Positions 11,367 to 22,609 of a stretch of DNA of 64,000 nt are shown one piece after another. This stretch comes from Russula earlei (Eukaryota > Basidiomycota > Agaricomycetes > Russulales > Russulaceae). The stretch spans positions 1 to 64,000 of the forward strand of contig JAGFNK010000124.1 in NCBI GenBank assembly GCA_025769875.1, given 5' to 3'. Position numbers and translations under genes: made by a program. The notes below the pieces were generated by a model. That model worked only from the letters and a program-made list of their open reading frames with translations, was not told the DNA's origin and searched no databases. Numbering within the stretch: position 1 is the first letter of the stretch; the number at the start of each line of letters is the position of its first letter.

Positions 11367-11395
11367 GGCATACGCGGCCCGGAAACGCGTATGCC
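11367..11395 (+). promoter_or_regulatory. Perfect 10-bp stem-loop in ATG6 leader
   Basis: The arm ggcatacgcg (11367-11376) pairs perfectly with cgcgtatgcc (11386-11395) around a 9-nt loop. It ends 6 nt before the ATG6 start at 11402. Its 3' arm contains an ATG (11391) whose frame is different from ATG6 and overlaps it, ending 17 codons later. If transcribed, it could hinder ribosome scanning. Function is inferred only from position and pairing. Confidence 0.45.
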
Positions 11396-11401
11396 GTCTC
11401 G

Positions 11402-13103
11402 ATGGCCTTCGTCTGCCAGCAATGCAAGCAGCCACTCCAGGTGAGCTTGATGCATGTAATAATCTCATTTTTAACTTGATCATCTAGCTGGACGCGTCAC
11501 TGATTGACCTCACACCGTCCGCGTACGATAGGTTCCTTGGCTCTCTTCCTCCCCAACCCACCATTCAACCCCCTCCTGCATCCGAAGAAGAGAAGTTGGC
11601 TCAAATTTATGCCCCTTCATCATCAAAGTCTGCGTGGAAATCCACAAGGCAGCCTCAGTCTCGCCCCGGGCACAGGGAAAATTCCCCCAGAGGTCTCCGC
11701 TTCTCCCAAGCGAGTCCTTTGTGATCTTGCAGGACAGTGTTATCCATCATATTCCCTCCAATCTTTCCTCTCCATCGCAGGTCCGCGTGTCATTGACTGC
11801 CGATTCAGGTGCAGCGACCCCAAAGAAAGACATGCCGCCATACGACGTCGACCATCTCAACCCATCTCCTTTATCACACCACTTCTGCTCCACCCAACGC
11901 CTTTTGAACACACTCTCCAGCAGAACGGATGTCGATCATCCATTGTGCGCCGAGTGTACGCATATATCACTTCCGACGCTCTCACGACAGCTAGAGGAGA
12001 TCAAGAAAGAGCACAACGGGTACATTGCCTTTGAGAAGCAGGCAAAGAAAGAGAAGGATGGAGAAAAGGAAGGATTGACTGCACAAGAAGCCCAGCGGAA
12101 GATCGCTCGTTTGAAGGAAGACGAGCTGTCCGCTATCGAGCGACTTCGTGAAGTCGAGCGAGAACGCGAACAGCTCGTCGAGGAGCTACTCTCACTAGAG
12201 CTCGAAGAGAAAGCATTCGAGGAGGAGGAGGAAGAGTACGTTCTTATGCATCTTTTTTAGTCGTACTCAAAATATCCTTTTACTATGCGCAGATTTTGGC
12301 GAGCATATAATTCTCACATGCTCAAGTCGGCGGAGCAGAGCTCTTATCTGGCGTCGCTCCGCGCAACGTACGCCTCAGACTCTGCTACCCTAGAACGGCT
12401 GGAGCGCACGAACGTGTACAATGACACATTCTGCATCGGGCACGATGGCATCTTTGGAACTGTCAATAATCTTCGCCTTGGCAGAGTGCCAGGCGTTCCT
12501 GTGCGTCAAACTTTCGTCCCATCCTTACTTCGCTGACGAGGCTGGATTAGGTCGAATGGGCTGAAATTAATGCTGCATGGGGACAGACACTCCTCTTATT
12601 ATACACCATTGCCCGAAAGTTGGGTTGTACGTTCGGGAAGTGCGTTTCATCAAACGCGCACCCGTTAGTGTTGGCTCACGTTCCATACAGTTACCGCTTG
12701 GTCCCGATGGGATCATTTTCTCGCATTGAAAAAATTACGCCACTTACGAATTGTATGGATCAGGCGATGTCTATCTTGGCCGATTTTTGTATAATCGACG
12801 GTTCAACTCGGCGACGGTGGCCGTGTTAGAATGCTTAAAGCAGATCATGGACTGGGTCAAGTCGCAGGATGCAACCGTCGAATTCCCACACGCGTGAGTG
12901 TTCTGTCGAGACGTCGAATATCCCACTAAGACTATCGATGCAGGATCATCAAGGACAAGATTGGAGGCTCGTCGGTGAAGTTACAATTCAACCAAGAGGA
13001 ATCATGGACTCCTGCCTTAAGGCACGTATTACTTGCTCTAAATATCAATATCTTGCTCAAGTGGACAACAATGGTAACAATGGTTAGCGAGATGGCGATG
13101 TAG
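11402..13103 (+). CDS. ATG6: Beclin 1 / Atg6 (Vps30) autophagy protein, one frame break
   Basis: Seven exons were traced: 11402-11440, 11488-11633, 11711-12235, 12293-12500, 12551-12639, 12691-12893 and 12944-13103. The product opens [13 protein letters not shown], carries [12 protein letters not shown], then [16 protein letters not shown], a long charged coiled coil ([20 protein letters not shown] onward) and the conserved Beclin domain ([20 protein letters not shown], then [16 protein letters not shown] and [19 protein letters not shown]). Atg6 is the scaffold of the class III PI3-kinase complex with Vps34 and Vps15, acting in autophagy and endosomal sorting. The coding length sums to one base short of a multiple of three. 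The break lies just after SRIEK, beside a run of six A at about 12730, where the frame must shift to give [10 protein letters not shown]. That looks like a one-base loss, either real or a sequence error. Confidence 0.85.
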
Positions 13104-13574
13104 TGATTTAAAGACCACTTTCCACGAATATAAGCGTGGAACACATTCTCTGTTCAAGACGAGTTCATCCCGTAGTTCTCACAGAGTATCCCGCTCGCAA
13201 TTTCTCGTATTAGTTACCTTCATCCCATCACTACTGCTTTGATTACACCCCGTTCGCTGTCGGCGATCCATGCTGTCTGTGACATTGTCTATGTCGCCCT
13301 TGTCTCCCCAGTCGAGTGGTGCAACTCTTTCCGATGTACAGCACTCTCTGCGTGCAACATGGACACACGTCCAATGTAAATGCGACATGGGTCCTCAGGG
13401 TTCGTCATGATCCCCATACCATTCGATCACGATGACCGTCATCGCTAACCATCCTGAAGCAGCACGCTGATTCAGTCATCATCACCCAGACTTGATAGGT
13501 CCATCCATCTCGTTGTCTTCGCAGTTTGAACTACCGCCCAATTGTTGCCTGACACCGTCCGAACCGACACATGA
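13104..13574. other. Intergenic
   Basis: No gene or clear repeat was seen. It contains the ATG6 3' flank and whatever promoter the following COQ10-like relic once had. Confidence 0.5.
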
Positions 13575-13990
13575 ATGCCTTCTACCCTCTCTCGGGTATC
13601 CCACCATGCCCAGCGCAGGCACTTTTTCAGATTTCCCCAGCTGCTTGCCAACGCGGGCCCGGAGATTTACCACGAAAAAAAAAATCTTCCGTGGGTTCTT
13701 CCCCCACGCGTACGGGGTGGCCCTCACTCACTTGTGCGGCAACTGGGTACACGCGCCGCCAGCTGTACGCAGTCGTCTCCGACGTCGCCTCATACGCATC
13801 CTTTGTCCCGTTCTGCAAACGCCCACGCGTCCTAGTCCCGCCCAAGCCCGTACCTACGCCCATGACGCCAAATGCACTACAAATGGAGGCCGAGCTGACG
13901 GTGGCCTTTCTCGCGTTCACAGAACGCTATACAAGCCGTCTGTCAAGGTGCGGTTTTTTCATCACAGAAAAAAAAAATTCGATGCTGATG
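13575..13990 (+). pseudogene. COQ10-like (START/polyketide-cyclase fold) relic
   Basis: Exon 1 gives a mitochondrial-type N-terminus (MPSTLSRVSHHAQRRHFFRF) and YHEKKNLP. The next part of the family follows as RRQLYAVVSDVASYASFVPF and MEAELTVAFLAFTERY. COQ10 proteins bind coenzyme Q in the mitochondrial inner membrane and support respiration. Two things suggest decay. The frame-preserving intron between NLP and YTRRQ would run from gtgggttc to a position after caactgg, where the acceptor reads GG in place of AG. After ERYTSRLS the sequence no longer matches the family and the last third is missing. A run of ten A at 13674-13683 could also hide an indel. Confidence 0.6.
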
Positions 13991-14120
13991 GTTTGTCGGG
14001 GGCCAGGCAGTGGCAGGTTGCACACAGTGCAGCAGCCGACGAAGACCCAGGGCCTTCCTTTTCCACCTCACGTCGATCAGCTGAACCAGAATCGATATCA
14101 GATTTCAGCCTCTCTACACT

Positions 14121-14771
14121 TTGCGCGAATTATTATTTAACAATGTTAATACAAGCTCGGAACAGACGTCCATCCCTGAGGACAACCCAACTGCAGCTCT
14201 TCTTCCCATTGGGTCGGCATTGTCAGGTACTTACGATTGTCGCTCTTCGTCTCGCTCCTCGTATAACGAGCAAACTTCTTCAGCCTCGCCTGAATTCTTC
14301 AACGAATTCAACCCTGGTGACTTCCTCACGTGACCGGTGTCGCCCTGGGATGATTTGTTGACAGCTACCATTTGAGAATTTTGTGCTGCGTCGGGCGGCC
14401 CATGGCCTCGCATGGCTGCTGGTAATCGTGCAGCTGACTGCACTGAGCATCTCCCATTTTGGACATGGTGAGTTTTTGCAATTCTTCCGGGCCCGCGTGC
14501 GCGCTGGTTGCGCCAACACTGACCACTGGGGGATCTCGCAGGCGCCATTCTCATGTACCTGAGTTCCGCGTCCCCGAACAAGCGATCACTGGGCACGACG
14601 AATGGTCTCGCGCAGTCTGTGGCTTCCGTTCACGGGGCAGTGAGGCCAGCTGTGGCAGATTGGCTTTTTGCCTACTCGATCGTGAACCAGGTGTCGCTTT
14701 CCCCCTTCGGATCTTCCGCTCCCCGAGACGGACGACATGTACAAGACATCGCCAGCGAGTCCTGTTATTGA
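14121..14771 (+). pseudogene. Major facilitator superfamily transporter relic, C-terminal part
   Basis: The stretch 14400-14456 reads LAWLLVIVQLTALSISHFGH, a transmembrane segment, followed by an intron (donor gtgagttttt at about 14461, acceptor ctcgcag before 14543) and then AILMYLSSASPNKRSLGTTN and GLAQSVASVHGAVRPAVADW. This order is typical of the last helices of fungal MFS transporters. The upstream helices are absent or unrecognisable, and the final helices are lost after about 14690. With the COQ10-like relic it forms a small graveyard between ATG6 and TOP3. Confidence 0.6.
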
Positions 14772-14978
14772 CTTGCTATCTCTTCAAACCTCTCCTCTTC
14801 ATGTGGACAACTGTGTCATCAGTGGAACCACGCGACGACACACCAGTTCACCGGCGACCTTTTGTTTTACATTTATTACTGTATAGTGTCAACATCTGTA
14901 GATTATGGTAGAGACATGTCGAACTCTTCAAAGTAGACATGTGCATGCAAGATGTATGGTGTCAGAATCTTCGGCGTC

Positions 14979-17900
14979 TCAATTGTCAGCAGCCAAGAAC
15001 GCGCCAGTCTTGCTCCGAGGTTTTGTCGTCCCGCCCCTCTTTCCCCCTCTCCCTCGTCCTCTCGAGGTCGCGCGGGTCGTGCTCGAGGTAGAGTTGCGAA
15101 AGGACGCTTTTCGACTCGAGCCACGATTTCCTCGAGTAGAGACCCAAGGGTCGGGACAGTCTGATGGACCAAAAATGTCGGCAAGGAATGACGGATCGGC
15201 GATAACATCGCCCGAAAACCACTCACCTTTGCTGAGGTGTCCAGCTTCACCACACTTGGAACACTCGCCACCTGTTTCACCCGCTGTGCCTCTTGACTTG
15301 GACGTCGTCGTTCTTGAGCGCTTCAAACCACCTTTGTTATTGCCTATACGACAGGCTATATCCACAAAGTGAACGATTTATTAAAGAGAATCGTCAGTGA
15401 CATGGAATTAGGGCCAAAAATACGGGAGGACGCGACATACCGCTAGCCCAATGTCCAGGTTGCCCACACTGTTTGGGCCGTCTTTCAGAAAAGGGGCTTC
15501 GAGATAACTGTATGGTGCTCACATTGAAACAATCTCCCGTCTGCTGACTTCCTGCACTCTGGGTTCTCGTGTTGAGGGGAACGGTTGCTCCGACTTCCCC
15601 AGCATCCCATTCGAAGAAATCACAGACCGCAGCTTGCGAATTTGGGCAGCTCCAAAACGATCTTCCTTGGTTCGGACCCTCTTTCTTGACAGTTTTTAGT
15701 ACAGCTGTCAAATCACAGCGACAATACTTCGTTTGAGCCTAAATGAAATTCTTTCAAGTTTCACAATATAGTTAATCATCTGATGCACGCACCGCATCGT
15801 CCGCGCGGGTCCTCTTCGCAGGAATAGAAGGGGGGTTCGGGGGTCTGCGGTCCTTCGCTGCATTTTCTTGCGGTAACTCATCAACCCATTCAAAGAAATC
15901 ACAATCTTTGGTTTGTCCACATCGCCGGAATCGACGACCCTTGTTTTCGGACTCTTTCCGGACGGTGTGCTCAATGGAGGGCTTGCCACAGAAGCAGTTA
16001 ATTTGCGGCGCTGATGTGCTGGGACCAGCGACTGGTACCGATCGCTGTGCAGTCGGGTGCGCACGAGATGACGATCGTGATGAGTGTGCGTGCGTCAGGC
16101 CAAGCTCTGCGGCCATGCCAAGAGGTGGTGATGGTGGTGGTGGTGAAACGGCACCCCAGAGCTCTATTGAAGAATGTACAGCATGAGATGGTCGATCGAA
16201 AAGAAACGACCACAGCTGGGTGGGTGAGACGCACCGTCCTCACTATCGGGACTTCGTCCTGGACCTGGACCAGCATTGGTTCGGTTTGCCCTCGCAGGGG
16301 CGTTCGACCGTCTAGGACCTGCAACATTTCGAGTCCCTCGGGTCGTCGGGGGTCCTCTCCTTCCACCTCCGTCGTTTCCGCCAGGGGGAGGACCACCATT
16401 CCCACCATTTCCACCAGGAGGTCGGCCGCCCTGCCTGCCACCTCCATGGGGTCTACCATCTCCTTCAATACGCGTCCGGACGCTCTGATGAGTATCAGTC
16501 ACAACCGATGCTTTATACAACGAACGTGGATCATTACCGAAATGACTCTGGCAAAGTTTGCCTTTGCCTTGACATACATGTCTTTGTACTGCTCGACGGT
16601 CTCAATAATCATATCGTTCTTTGATTTAGTCCCCTGGCAAACTGCGACCATATTGCGTTCTGTCTAATGAAAAGAGTCCAGCAACAAGTGTTGTCGATGT
16701 GCAGTTCACCGTACCTCTCGTCTGAGCTGCGGCTTGCTCAAGCTCTTGTCGAGGCCGATGTCGTTGTAGCCATTTACTAGGCCAATGCCAAAGGTAGATG
16801 GAACCAAGTACTTGACGGAACCTTCCATGCGTGGGATGACATATTCGCGATTGATAATGGTGTCGATATGTTGAGCAATGGTTGCATCCGTTCCAATCCC
16901 ATTTTTATCCATGATCCCAACAAGATCTGCCTCCGTAAGAAGGGAGGGCTTACTTGTAGTACCATCTCGAAGTTCGCAAACCGACGGCACAAAAGTTGCT
17001 CCTTCCTCGAAATCTGGCAGCTCTTTGCCATTCCACTTGTCATAGGGATAAACTTCCAAGTAATTGCGCTCCAGGACAATAAGACCTGTAAAACAATCAG
17101 GTTGTGGTGTTCGAAAGAAAACTATTATCCATGCGCGCCTTTTGCTTCGAAGTCTTCATCGCCGTATATGACTTCAACGATGGTCTCAAAGCCAAGCGCA
17201 TCCTTCGAGCAGCACGCAAGAAACCTTCTAGTAATAAACTCATAGACACGCTTCTCATCGCCCACCAGATTGCCCGCGTGCGCTGTCGGGTGGATGGGAG
17301 GGTGCGCCTGATCATTATTCTTGCCTCTGCGGGGCTGGGAGAATCCTCCGCCATCTTGAAGACTAGCAAACTCAGAAAAAAAGGTAAGGAACAGCAGACG
17401 TGGAACTCACTTGGAAGCAAAGGCTCCCCAGACTGGATCGACAACTTGTTTGCCAATCAAAGAGGCAAAATCAAATTGTGGGTCATACTGATCCGTCTCT
17501 GTTCTTGGATAAGAAAGGAATCCTTGTTGATAGAGATGCTCGGCAATCTTTCAATCATAGTTATGAAGGCAAGCCCAGTCGAAGAGTGAGAAGACTGCCT
17601 ACATCTAGTATCTTTTTCGGTGAAAGTTTAAGCAAACGAGAGCCGCTCTTTTGTAGCTCTACAGTGGTGAGAGGGAGTGGCTTCCTTGCTTATAACATCA
17701 GCGACGGCAGAATAAACGGGCATGACACCTACCATTTCTTTGTATTTTTTTTGGTAACTTTTGTTACCCGTGCCATATTGTCCTCAAGCACACCTGCATA
17801 TATGGCATAGGCTACGGCAAAATCAAAAAGATGTCCTCTTCCCCAGGTAAAAGGTGTTTCTTCCTGGTTTCCGGTCACGTCGCGACACAAGGCCAGATAG

Positions 17901-18747
17901 ATGTACCAGAATTTCTCTGGCCTGAAGGCCTGAACTTGGTCAAAACGTGAAACAACAAAACCGAGGGTAGGAAATTGACATGGGCCTGCACAGGTACGTT
18001 GGGCTGAGCCGAAAGTATCGACGTATCGCTCACCATAGGAAACTACTCCGGTGATCTGCTGGAAAAGAGGTTGCAATTTGAGAGTTTGCATTCGGGTAAA
18101 AGCAGCGCCGACACGAAGGTCCAAAATGATTCGGGCCTCAACGGCCGATGCTTGGGAATAGTCCAGTTCGACGGGATGCTGAGCGGCATGGTGTATCTGC
18201 CTGTCTGTACATTCGACACGACCAAAACCTTAAGAAGAGACAAGCGCACGCACTGAGAGATAATGGCACTGAAACGAGCACGCTTGACCACAATGTCCGG
18301 TCTTGCTTTGCGACATATTTTTACGATCTCTGATCCAATATTCTCGCCTTCTCTATCGCAATCCGTCCAGATCATGACTTGCTGAGATTTTCTCGCTTCC
18401 GATGTTAGGTTGTCGACGATGGCCTTCTTGTCCGGAGGGGCTTGGACTTCAATGGGCGCATCGAAGAGTTCAAATGGGTCACAAGAATGCCATTTGCGGT
18501 GAGATTCTGCAAAGTCGTGTTGCAATACATGACCAGCGACGCATGTGACAGTAAAGTTTGCTCTACATTGGGGGTAGTTAAAGTCATAGTTCTTGACTAT
18601 TGGGCTCGGCGTACTTCTCTAATCCCATAAGGTGGGTACAGAACATTGGGAATATATGCAACTCACAGTTCGAAACTGACCGCCTGAAAGGATATTTGTG
18701 ATGGACTTGGAGATGGAGGGCTTCTCCGCCACGCAAAGGACAATCAT
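14979..18747 (-). CDS. TOP3: DNA topoisomerase III (type IA) with zinc-binding tail
   Basis: The start is the ATG at 18747-18745 (MIVLCVAEKPSISKSITNIL) and the stop is at 14981-14979; fifteen exons were traced. In order: the TOPRIM domain with WTDCDREGENIGSEIV, RVGAAFTRMQTLKLQPLFQQ, the active-site tyrosine motif FLSYPRTETDQYD, AHPPIHPTAHAGNLVGDEKR, KNGIGTDATIAQHIDTII, then a Gly/Pro/Arg-rich linker. The tail carries two GRF zinc fingers (INCFCGKP...CDFFEW and YCRCDLTAV...CDFFEW) and two CCHC knuckles (CFNCGQPGHWASAC and CSKCGEAGHLSKDC), ending in an Arg/Gly-rich stretch. Type IA Top3 decatenates single strands and dissolves double Holliday junctions with Sgs1/BLM and Rmi1. Intron 17086-17138 has a GC donor. 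The gene is divergent from UTP25. Confidence 0.93.
17086..17138 (-). other. TOP3: GC-AG intron in TOP3
   Basis: On the coding strand the exon ends gaagcaaaag and the intron begins gcgcgcatgg, ending ttttacag. Splicing gives EDFEAKG followed by LIVLERNYLEVYPYDKW in frame. Reading through would stop within the intron, and no GT donor is available upstream. Confidence 0.7.
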
Positions 18748-19022
18748 TGGCTTTGGTATGCGAGGGCTGGAGGTCAGCACATGCCATAACGAAAGAGAAC
18801 AAGGGGGCGAACCTCGGCCTATTCTACTCGCTTAACCTTAGTGCACTATACCACCAGGAGTGGCCAGTGCTGTGGACTCTACCCCTCGACACGGAGTATA
18901 CAGTTGTGTAAAAGCTGAGGTGCAGAAAAAAGAAAACGCGTGTGGCAGTCGTGATCATGGAATGGACACATCCCGGGGCGTCGCTCGAGTCGCGCCAGGC
19001 AGCACGTGTGCTCTCTCCCGCC
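18748..19022. promoter_or_regulatory. Shared intergenic region of TOP3 and UTP25
   Basis: About 275 bp separate the divergent start codons. Both genes serve nucleic-acid metabolism, and a bidirectional promoter is likely. No specific element was recognised. UTP25 could also start at an in-frame ATG upstream, which would shorten this region. Confidence 0.4.
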
Positions 19023-21428
19023 ATGGATTGGAACTCACCAACTACGAAACTCCTTACTCTTCTCAATATCTCTGCCGCAAAGTCTTTGAAGCGGAAATTC
19101 ATCAGTCAACCTGACTCTCCCTCTCCGAAACTGAACAAACGTCGCGTCCTGGACCGCGTTTCCCCAAATTTCGCTGGCGACGCGAATGCTAACGCGGACA
19201 TCGCTGAGCTTGAGGTAGACGAAGCGGGACAAGATGTTGATTTAGGTGACGAGGCCTCCGGTTTATCGGACACGGGAGGTATGTTCAGCTCTAGACAAAG
19301 TTGGTTTGTCTGACCGCGGAATGAGAAAGAGCCAACATACGAGCTCCACCGTTGCTTCTGGATCAATCTGCCATCGACTCTGTGGACAAACGTCTCTGGT
19401 TGATATCAAATTTGTCTTTTCCAACAATCGGCTCCGTGGCCGTTTCAAAAGTAGAAGGGTCGCACAGCTCTGAGAAGATGAAGGCTGGCTCGTCACAGGT
19501 GTGTAGGATACGTATGGTCTATCTTCCTTTCCCAATCCGAAGGTTGGTAGATTCTCCAGCGTCTGCGAGCTCCATTTGTAGAGCGACAAAGCAGTTTGCC
19601 TTCAGGTGGGTAAGTTTTTCTCGACGACAATCATACGTTGACGACTTTGCCCAATGTAGACTTGCGCCTACTTCAGGACGAGATACTGTCCGTATTGTCT
19701 AGTCATCGTGACCTTTATCACACGCATTCATCACAAGCCACGATTCCTGTCATCCGAGATTCGATTTCTCTGCATATCCTAGATCATGTCTCCAAGTATG
19801 CACTCCTGCTCACCGTAGGCCAGATGCTTACATCTGATCGCAGAAAGCGACGTCGAGTTCTTAAGAATAACGAGCGTCTCTCACATGCCGTCAAAGCAGG
19901 AGTGCCGGCACCGGAAGATGTGCAAGACCAAGGATTCACCAGACCATCCATCCTCGTCCTTCTCCCGTTCCGTTCCTCTGCCTTTAGGTGGTTAGAGTCT
20001 ATTATTAACCATACACCGCCTCCCTCTTTTCAAATCGAAAATATGGCCCGCTTCCGAAAGGAGTTTGGGCTCCCTGAAGGCGTTGTGGATAAATTTGCCT
20101 CACCAGAAGCCGAAGCATATCCCCGCGACCATGTCGAAACTTTTAGGGGAAACGCAGACGACAATTTTCGAGTCGGCCTGAAGCTGACGAGAAAGAGTGT
20201 TCGCCTGTTCACCGAATTTTACGGGTCAGACATCATCATAGCAAGCCCACTCGGCTTGAGGCTGTCTATCGAGAAAGAACAGTACGCCGTTCTCCGTCAA
20301 TAAATTAAATTATCAACTCAGACGTGGCCAGAAACTTTGATTTTCTATCCTCCATAGACATCGTAATTGCGGACCAAGTTGACTCGCTGACAATGCAGAA
20401 TTGGGAACACACGCAGGTACGTATCAGGGCAGTACCAGAATCTTGTGACGAATGTGCCGCTAGTTTGTCTTCTCCCATCTCAACCACCTTCCGAAGGAGT
20501 CACACGACACAGACTTTTCTCGTATCAAACACTGGTACTTGGATGGACAGTACGCGTTCCGGTGTTGTCCACGCCCCGCAAACTGACATGCTGTAGCGCT
20601 GCCTACCTCCGGCAGACGGTTTTATTGTCTGCGTATGAGACCCCTGAGATCCGCAGCCTCTTCAATCAGTCTCTGAAAAATGTGGAAGGTAAAGTGCGCA
20701 CATTCCGGCACTGGGCACCAGTACAGGTACCCGAGGGTCTCGATCAGGCGCGTGGGTCACTGTTCAGATCGGTATCGGCAAACTCATGTCGATATAGAAT
20801 TTTATTCAATTCGATTGTTCGAGTGCCAAAGACGAATTGGACAAGCGGTTTTCGCACTTCACGGATCGGCTTCTTCCACCTGCGTTGAAATCGGCTGTCC
20901 AAAGTGCCAACACAATCATCATCGTTCCTTCATCCCTGGACTTTATTCGGATACAAAATTACTTCCGGAAGCAACAATTATCGTTTGCTGTGTTGTCAGA
21001 GTAAGCAGACCCCCAAAATGAAACAGAAAGATTTCTTCAATCCCCCAACTCGCCACAGGTATTCGACAAATGAAGACGTCTCACGCGCAAGACAAGCTTT
21101 CTTCTCTGGAAAAAAATCTTTCCTGATCATCACCGAGCGGTTCCACTTCTACAGAAGGTCCGCCATTCGGAGACTATCGTTCACTCTACTTTGGAACTAA
21201 CCCGGCATCAGATACAAAATTAGAGGCATCCGAAACCTCATTTTTTATGCCCCACCGGACCATGCCGCATTCTACACAGAGTTTTTGACCTACCCCTTCT
21301 TGGACGACGGCGTGGAACCATCCGACGTGACATGTCGCGTGCTGTATTCACGGTATGATTGGTTCAGAGTGGAGCGGATCGCGGGTACCAAAGGCGCGAA
21401 GCAGTTGATAAAAAATAGTGACCTGTAA
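19023..21428 (+). CDS. UTP25: U3 snoRNA-associated protein Utp25 (SSU processome)
   Basis: A multi-exon gene of about ten exons. Recognised segments in order: [182 protein letters not shown] and [20 protein letters not shown]. Utp25 is a DEAD-helicase-like protein lacking ATPase function, needed for 18S rRNA maturation in the nucleolus. Most apparent frame changes are explained by short introns; one intron (20748-20797) has a GC donor. One point is uncertain: just after 19325 the text suggests a YELH segment that fits only with a 1-nt shift; an alternative acceptor ending catacgag avoids it. Confidence 0.88.
20748..20797 (+). other. UTP25: GC-AG intron in UTP25
   Basis: The exon ends ctcgatcag; the intron starts gcgcgtggg and ends cgatatag. 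This 50-nt removal joins VPEGLDQ to [18 protein letters not shown] in frame. No GT donor in the area gives the right phase with a usable length. Confidence 0.65.
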
Positions 21429-21506
21429 GACGGTTCGTACGACCTTGCGTTCGGGTGCAGCTCGAAATTGATAGGGACGCCGACGCCACCGTGGAGAATG
21501 GCGGCG

Positions 21507-22609
21507 TCACCGCTGGCCAAGAGTAACCGGCTTAAGACTCGTCCCTACGCAGAGAATCGATCAGACTGGTATTGAATGACAATGAGTAAGACATACCTCC
21601 GTTTACTGTTCTGCACCCGGATGAATAGCCAGTCGACGATGGCACGAACACCGGTGCTGAACTCTAACGTCAGATCTCGCTGGCCGAGGAACTCAGAGCC
21701 CTCTCACCCTTCCAACGCGGACAAGCCCATGACGTCCAAACTGGCAATGCGCTCCTTCCTCTGCTCGCTGTCCATCTCACTGCCCTGCCTCCGCCGTGCG
21801 CTCTCGATCTTGTGCTGGTACCACTCCTCGTAATCGTGCCGGATCTCTGCGACGGACAGCGAGCCGGGGTTGTCCTGCTTGTTGGCCAGCAGGAGGAGTG
21901 GGACACCGAGGATCTGCGGGGCCGAGAGCACAGTGTCTGGAAGCCGCGTTCGGTTTCAGTCTTTTCTCGCCGTGTTTTGGGAAGCAGGGGACAGGATGGG
22001 GGAGTGGGCAAGGGAGGGGATCGTACCGAAGACTTCCCAGCCCTCGCTGAGACGTTCGTGGTCGACAGCATCGACGACATAGACGACGGCGTGGCAGTCG
22101 TCGTAGTACTTTGGCCAGATAGACCGGATCCCACGCTGGCCTCCGAGATCCCAGAATTGGAGTACGGCCGAGGGCAGGGCTATCTTCCCGGCTGCATGTT
22201 GGAGAGAGAGACGACGACGACGTGTTTACTGTTCCATGAGAGACAGCGAACGGGGGCGTGAAGTACGTACTGTTCTGACCCACCGTCGGGGCGATCTTGT
22301 CCGGTGGCAGGCCAGGCGTGTTATTATAGATGGTCTTGATCTTCTCGAGGAGAGTCTGTGAAAGCCGGAGGGAAAATAAATCGAGGAGGAGAGTCGTATT
22401 TCGTTTGTCAGTCGGATCCTTGCAGTTTTGTTTTGGGGACGTGCGTACCGTCTTTCCTGCGCCGTCGAGGCCGATGATGATGACGGAAAACTCGTCCTTT
22501 CTATAAGTATGGGTATGATGGTATTAGGGCTTCTGGGGGACGGGAAGGGTGTGGGCCATGCTTCGAACCTGGTCAGGTATTCGTGGAGGCCCTTGAGGAG
22601 GTGGTACAT
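21507..22609 (-). CDS. ARF-related small GTPase (ARFRP1 / yeast Arl3 type)
   Basis: Exons from 22609 downward include 22569-22609, 22449-22500 and 22271-22355, then three or more further ones to the stop at 21509-21507. The product begins [18 protein letters not shown] and shows the P-loop GLDGAGKT, the switch II motif [27 protein letters not shown] (guanine specificity) and SALE (G5). ARFRP1/Arl3 proteins control Golgi recruitment of Arl1 and golgins. There is no N-terminal myristoylation glycine, as expected for ARFRP1/Arl3, which is N-acetylated in yeast. About 20 residues rich in R/Q ([18 protein letters not shown]) are inserted before G5, longer than in animal ARFRP1. It converges with UTP25 (78 bp between stops) and is head to head with VMA16. 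Confidence 0.9.

Noticed and set aside
11634..11710. Apparent frameshift in ATG6 exon 2
   Set aside because: A 77-nt intron (gtggaa...cccaag) restores the frame and gives [13 protein letters not shown], so no break is needed here.
19490..19640. Apparent frameshifts in UTP25 around the RAPFVERQ segment
   Set aside because: Introns ending ggttggtag and caatgtag reconcile all frames; the segment is intact.
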